Positions 58,702 through 64,000 of a DNA stretch of 64,000 nucleotides are shown piece after piece. The notes under the pieces were generated by a model. It saw only the letters and a list, made by a program, of their open reading frames with translations. It was not told the origin of the DNA and did not search any database. Position 1 is the first letter of the stretch. Each line of letters begins with the position of its first letter. A program made the translations under genes and the position numbers. The DNA comes from Stratiolaelaps scimitus (taxonomy: Eukaryota > Arthropoda > Arachnida > Mesostigmata > Laelapidae): NCBI GenBank assembly GCA_019614645.1, contig JABWDB010000012.1, positions 7,068,001 through 7,132,000 of the forward strand, in the 5' to 3' direction.

Positions 58702-58775
58702 CAGGTTGCGGGGCTCGAACCTGCGGCCTCTGGCTATTTACAATCAGAGGCTTAAACTCCGTCCCAACCCACCGT
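58702..58775 (-). mobile_element. SINE family 2 head
   Basis: The minus strand has GGTTGGGACGGAGTTTAAG, then GCCAGAGGCCGCAGG, the B box GGTTCGAGCCC (58721-58711) and GCAACC. The body beyond it does not match the 52.7-kb copy. Confidence 0.5.
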
Positions 58776-61701
58776 GCTGTCGGCTACGCCTTCTAAGTAG
58801 TTTTTGCAACACGCGTGTTCTCACTCTAGCCCTCTATTTATATATATATATATATATATATACTTATTTATTTTTCCCTCCCAGCTCATTGTTAGTTCCC
58901 TTCCATTGCTAGTAAAGCGGCGTGTAAAAGTTGCCCTCGTTCAGGTCGCGCGGGAGAGCTGTACATACGCTAGTCAGGCATTATTATTAATTAGCTGGTA
59001 TTTGTTTCTCCGGGGACCACTTAGCGACTGCCCTTGGAACACACTGCCCTCCGTTGTTGCCGAACAAAGTGCAGCGAGCCGACACTCACGTCCGAGAGGA
59101 ACAATTCACATAAATCATTTTGGCCTCTTGACGCACTTATCGAACCAAGTAGTATTAGTTAAAGATCAGTGTTACACGCCGGCCTGTACACTGCAAATAT
59201 ACTAGAGCCATGTATGGTTTCGATATTCAGCAGCGTCATGATGCGTCGCGTGTGCGTCAGTTGCATTCGACAGCGTTCGAGATGAGGCGACAAAGAATTG
59301 TTCAAAAAAAAAATATGGCCGGGGGCTTGCTCCTATGCCTGGCGTACTCCATATTTATAATACGAATTAAACAGTTAGGATTGTGAATCGCTTATTCCGT
59401 GTTCGGATATTGTTGATTATGATTGTGTGTTTGAATGTGCAATAAATTGAAGCTTTCGGGGAGCCAGGCAGTGTCTGGCTGAGGTCGTCATTGTCACCGC
59501 CGAGAGAGGCGACTTCACGGCGAATTCGAATTGTGTGTTGCTCGCATACCCTTAGCATACTATAGAGTAGAATAAGACCGAGTATGTTTATGGTTAAGAA
59601 CATTCAGTGTTTTGCTTAGCGTGTCCACGACAAGTGTACAACTCGGAACTACGCAACGATGAACTACAATGAAATGCAGATTAGTAGAAATTAGCATTAA
59701 TCATTGCTAACGAACACTAGATCATTGGTACGTTTTTTGGTAAACAGATAATATGGAGCATAGTCTTTAATAAAGGCGGCAAGTACACTTCACACGCACA
59801 GTCAGAAGGGGCAGGGCCAATGAAACATGAAATCGTCATCCTCCGGATAAATAGCAGTGATTTGTGACAAAATCTCGCTGTCGAACAACAGTGGAACAAC
59901 ATATCGGATGGGTCCTCATGTACGCGCAAGCATTGCGTCAGACCGCGAGCGCAAAAAACAATATATCTCAACTAGGAAAAACAAGAAGACTATCCTCTGC
60001 CGGGCTATTCGTGCTTGCCGACTTCGTCGCCAGATGCTAGCAGTCGTCAATAAGGATTAGCGTAACGTAATGTTTGAATGAATAGTTTATTCTCTTCAGT
60101 TACTATTAAACCCGTTCGTCCGGTAAAGAAATCCCGTGGGCCGCTAAACTGTGACAGCGGCGTGTATAGTGGCCACCACCGCATCGGAACGACGAGGTCT
60201 CCCTGCCTGCCTGACTCGATATCGTGACCGTATATAGCTCAAAAAGACATCTCGACCACAAACGCGGGACAGATCGATAGACAAATAGAGAGATTTGTTA
60301 TTTTCGACATTGGCAAACGATCCTCGCCCGTTTAACGGTTCCACCGATGACAGCAAGCAACAACAAAATGATATCACATCAAAATAGAATCTACTGCTGG
60401 GCTTAATAGCCAGCCTGTATAACACAATACTGTCTGTGTAGATTATGAATTTTATATTTCAATAGGCAGTGCGATCTGTCAGAATATTACCGGTGGTGTC
60501 GCCATCCTACATGACGTTGCCGTTTGGTCGAGCACGATTCTGTCGCTTTGGGCCGATGTATATATATATATATATATTATAACTAGCCGGCGCATTTGGA
60601 AACTAGAGTAAAATCTAAATCATGGCAAGCTATTGAATTGAAACTGTTCACGAGATATGACGATCAGTGATTCAAACGGGACTAGGTGCACGAGAGTTGC
60701 AAGCATATATATATATATATATATATTTATATATTTCATGAATTAATCGATGCAATTCTATACTATACGTAGAACCGAGGCAAGCGTTGCAAGGGTGGAT
60801 CATCCGCTTCTACTGCGAATATGCTGGCTCAGTTTTCTCGACCGAGCAAACAGATATATATATATATATACATATATGTATACGCACACACACCAACAAG
60901 TGCCGCGAAACGGCGGGTGTCCTTCGGTGTCCTAAAATGCTGGCCGAGGCAAACCTGTCGACTCGTGCGCTCCCACGGGAGTGTCTGAACAAGTAGGCTT
61001 GTCTGAAACCCACACATTTTCGTGATGCATTTCAAATTCACCCCCAGGATAGGCACCTCCCCCCCCCACGCCGCAAGCGATGAGCTGCTCATTCCGCGCC
61101 CCCAGGGGACCGCTTATATCGTTAGTACAGTGTAGTACACTAGTGACCCTCATAAAGAAAAGCCCCCTGGGAGGCAAACATCTTAAGCCAGTTTTAAGGC
61201 ATTAAAAGTTGCCAGACAGCTCTTCCACCCATAGCTTCTTCGTTGGACGAAGGAATTATGCGGGAGAGTTCCGTATGATTTTGGGTGGACATTGTCGGTG
61301 GGCGGGGGAGCTTCAGCGAGCTGTCGAGACACTGGGAATGTAGATATTTACTTTGCTAATACTAATTGACATATATTATTTCCTCTCGTCTACACCGTGA
61401 CCAGTTTGCCCACTTGTTCGTCCTGAAAATAATAGGGGTATACTACTGTCGAACGTCAAACGAAAGATCGTTTCAGTCTCGGGATGGGGCCGGCTCATTC
61501 ACAACAATTAATATAGCTCGATGAAATCTAGGTCATAGCTCGATGAATAACAATTTTTAGATAGATTGTTGAGATTTTATACATTTACGTCATTTTAATG
61601 CACTTGCAAATAGCATGTGTGCTTTACAAAGAAAAAAAAACGAATCTATAGTAATCATCTTCGGCCGTGCGGTAGTTTCCCTGGCTAACTTGCCATTGTG
61701 T
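58776..61701. other. no gene seen, several TA arrays
   Basis: TA arrays lie at about 58838-58862, 60558-60577, 60706-60726 and 60854-60870. Short frames (59367-59603, 59717-59971, 60144-60425 minus) are unsupported. A C-run lies near 61060. Confidence 0.5.
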
Positions 61702-61771
61702 ACTCAAATCAAATCAAATATCATGGTTTATTGTCGGAACTGCAACTTCTGCAATGCTTATGCTCTCTAGT
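61702..61771 (-). mobile_element. SINE family 2 3' end
   Basis: The minus strand reads AGAGCATAAGCATTGCAG, GTTGCAGTTCC, AATAAACCATGA and a (TTTGA)n-like tail, as in the copies at 45.6 and 52.8 kb. Confidence 0.5.
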
Positions 61772-63024
61772 GCGTATATACATTGTACGAACCTGCACAC
61801 CGGGAAATCCAGAGCTGGCGACGCTCATCTCAATTCTCATAGTTGCAGTATTATTTATTTCAAATTACTGTGTTATTCAATGGTTGCAGTTACATCCGAG
61901 AGCAAGGTTAGATATACTATCAGCGCATAATACAAAAGATATAATACAATTGCATTCGAAGCTGTGCACTCATTTCGACTATCTCACGTTCAGCGCCAAC
62001 AGATACCACCAGATGTGTCACGAAATAATCACATGCGTGTATACACTCGCGATCGAGCTGTTGCAAAGTACAATTGTCATCGATCCCGTCTTAGCTCCCT
62101 ACAAACGCCACTGCGCTGAGTGGGCGTACGACACCGTCACCGCTCGCCCTTCAAATCCCTGCAATACGCCATTTGGCCGAGAATGAACTACACGTGTTCG
62201 GACGGATAAAGTTTTTCTAATGAATCTCTTCGATTGCTAATACTTTAGTCCAGCCCGTCCGCGCTATCCCCATCTCGTTAGCTGCTGTAGCAGTTAAACG
62301 CAGGCAGGGCCTCATAGGGTAATTAGTATCGCCTCCGCCAGCGAGCGACCTTGCCGGGGCAATTGATTACTATCAGACAAGGACGATGTGAACGGCCGAA
62401 AGTGGTAGCAAAAAAAGACGAGCGCCGCTGGTGCTTAGATAGGCGACAGCGTCGATATCGACTGGAGCAACAGGGCGCCCATGTGGGGGGCACAGGCAAA
62501 TTACCCAAACGAGGGAACTTTTGCTGCCTCAACAACATTGCCCTGTGCCGGAACGGCGGCGGGGGATGGCGGTGTTGATCACGGCACCGATGGGCCGATG
62601 TGTGACGCCTCCTGTTTTCGTTCCTACACGAGTTCGCGTCAACTGCAGAGTTTTCGACGACGGTAGATCTACAAATCATTGAGCGCGAACGTCTCCTTCA
62701 ACATGGCTGTGGCGCCGAGGTGAGAGACCCATTTGGAAAGTGGTGAGAGATCCATTTGGAACTCGTGGTGATGCGCCTTGCCTTTAAGCTGTCGAAGGGC
62801 ACTAGTCGATGTGATATGGCCTTTCCTATCGTACCGTCGGTGAGAAGGACCACCCGCAGGCGAACCGACTTTGTGATTCCATTTGCAACTGAATATGTTA
62901 ACCGCCATGCTCTCTCATATCGCCCTCCCGGCCGTCTGGGACTCTCGTCCTCGAGAGAGAAATTCGCAGAAGTAATTTTGAATGCTCATCCCTAAGATGT
63001 GTTTGTGTACAAGTTTGGCCTTAA
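61772..63024. other. no supported gene
   Basis: A plus frame (61698-62186) has a membrane-helix-like run TLISILIVAVLFISN, but it begins inside the SINE end and lacks an early ATG. 62.35-62.6 kb is GC-richer with overlapping frames. Confidence 0.45.
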
Positions 63025-63395
63025 ATGTTTTCAGCTTGGGACATTTTTTGCTATCTACAATCAATCAATCAATCAAATGACTGCAGTTTCAGTTTACAGT
63101 TTCACAATGCCTATGTTCTCTAATTCGCTCAATGTCATATGATATGCTGTTACTTTAGAATAATTGTGCAATACGAATTTATGACAAAACTGTATATATT
63201 TCTCGTTGGAAGTGAGAAAGATATTCGAATTAAGTTTACTGGTGTTGGGTCCATGTTCCCATATATATATATATATATATTGTTGCTTATACTACGAATT
63301 ATTGGTATATTTGATATTCGAATTTTATGCCGTACTTTCACCGTTATTAAAGCTGTCGACAGTCTGTACCCACACCGTGATGTAATAGTAATCTT
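63025..63395. repeat. diverged copy of the 17.57-17.88 kb segment
   Basis: Aligns with the peptide-array unit 1 from TTTTCAGCTTGGGACATTT through TTTCTCGTTGGA, a TA array (63259-63281) and TTGTTGCTTATACTACGAAT, to an end of about 44 identical bases (63348-63391). A SINE family 2 end (about 63056-63130, minus, with a (TTGA)n tail) is nested in it, where unit 1 has no insert. Confidence 0.65.
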
Positions 63396-63401
63396 CTTTT
63401 T

Positions 63402-63436
63402 GTAAACTTAAGCATTGCAGAAAAAGAACTGCAGTT
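63402..63436 (+). mobile_element. SINE family 2 3' end fragment
   Basis: GTAAACTTAAGCATTGCAG followed by AGAACTGCAGTT, matching the 52.78-kb copy. It abuts the array-derived segment. Confidence 0.4.
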
Positions 63437-64000
63437 ACGCCGATTGTATTGGGCAGCTCGTGTAAACAGGGACCACATACACTTCCAAGACGAAACATGT
63501 CTAGGATTGTTGGGCTACCAGCTGGGTCAGTGGGATTGATCGTGGTTTTTTTTCACTGTTTTTACCATTGTGGTACTATTTCAGTACAGTTCAACATGTA
63601 TAACACAATACCGTGTGAATAAATCAAGAAGTTAAGTATATTCGAAAGATCCCTCCGACGAGCAGAAATTACCGCAACGCAAAATGGCAACCTCGCCAGA
63701 TTCGAAACGAACTGTGACGTGGAAGTTCTCTTCGAGACGTATTCCGAAAGCATGAAGTGACCAGACCTGCTGGGGCTCGCGTTTTCAGCGGTCGTTTCGC
63801 CGCGACTTCTTATCCCAGCTGTGGGGGAGCGAGGGGTCAAGGGGCTCACAAGATGGGAAAAACACAACCGCTGTGCTACCACAGTCCGCTTGCTCACAGT
63901 TGCTGTTTTTGTGAAGCGAGTGCCTTTTCGGTGCCAAATGCTTGTTATTACTGTCGCATCGCCCCGGAACTCGCATCTTCTGTTAGGCCAGAGCTACGTT
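63437..64000. other. no gene seen
   Basis: Frames on the minus strand (63562-63897, 63785-63976) are unsupported. Nothing repetitive was recognised. Confidence 0.45.

Noticed and set aside
61698..62186. 162-codon frame with a membrane-helix-like run
   Set aside because: Starts within a SINE 3' end and has no ATG until late. Chance frame more likely, though not excluded.
1..64000. CRISPR arrays, rRNA genes, operons, phage or plasmid features
   Set aside because: No regularly spaced repeats with unique spacers, no rRNA-like conserved blocks and no bacterial gene organisation were seen on either strand.

Overview
This looks like an animal nuclear genome window. There are no gene-dense operons. 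Instead it holds long (TA)n, (GA)n and (TAA)n microsatellites, tRNA-derived SINE copies, a decayed non-LTR retrotransposon and a trace of a Tc1/mariner-like transposase. GC-rich and AT-rich stretches alternate, and the few short genes have TATA-box/initiator promoters and AATAAA signals. An arthropod is the most natural reading, and a mite or tick is possible, but nothing seen here fixes the lineage. Almost all of the many 60-250 codon open frames look like chance frames, microsatellite translations (YIYIYI, RERERE) or antisense shadows. No conserved housekeeping gene was recognised. || Layout. 1-15.8 kb is non-coding, with SINE pieces (3.5 and 8.5 kb), a 257-bp segment between two exact 23-bp direct repeats (3.67-3.97 kb), microsatellites and a few weak candidate frames. 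15.87-23.6 kb is the informative part: four minus-strand genes for tiny secreted peptides lie head to tail. Three are near-identical (16733-16831, 19543-19641, 22544-22642), each carried on a diverged tandem unit of about 2.8-3.0 kb. A fourth, divergent one lies at 15871-16002. All four have a TATA box 78-80 bp before the ATG and share an N-terminal MRFFA signal peptide. The mature parts are short, acidic and cysteine-free. The tandem units also carry a second, weaker gene-like structure upstream of the peptide gene, with a splice-donor-like site kept in all three units. A piece of one unit recurs at 63.0-63.4 kb with a SINE end nested in it. || 23.6-64 kb is mostly non-coding. It holds GC-rich blocks (about 28.6-29.6, 37.0-38.0, 40.0-41.0, 44.0-45.0, 47.6-48.2, 50.2-51.0 and 54.5-56.0 kb), very long TA and GA arrays, palindromes built around TA arrays, two SINE families, and a reverse transcriptase relic with a (TTA)n 3' tail (56.7-57.3 kb). 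Exon-like segments at 37.7-38.05 kb (minus) and 55.84-56.02 kb (plus) have convincing branch-point/acceptor sequences but no recognisable product. || How it works together: the only coherent gene set is the peptide cluster. Paralogues kept in one orientation, with near-identical promoters that include a palindrome next to the TATA box, suggest co-regulated high-dose expression of a secreted acidic peptide. Function and tissue cannot be read from the sequence.
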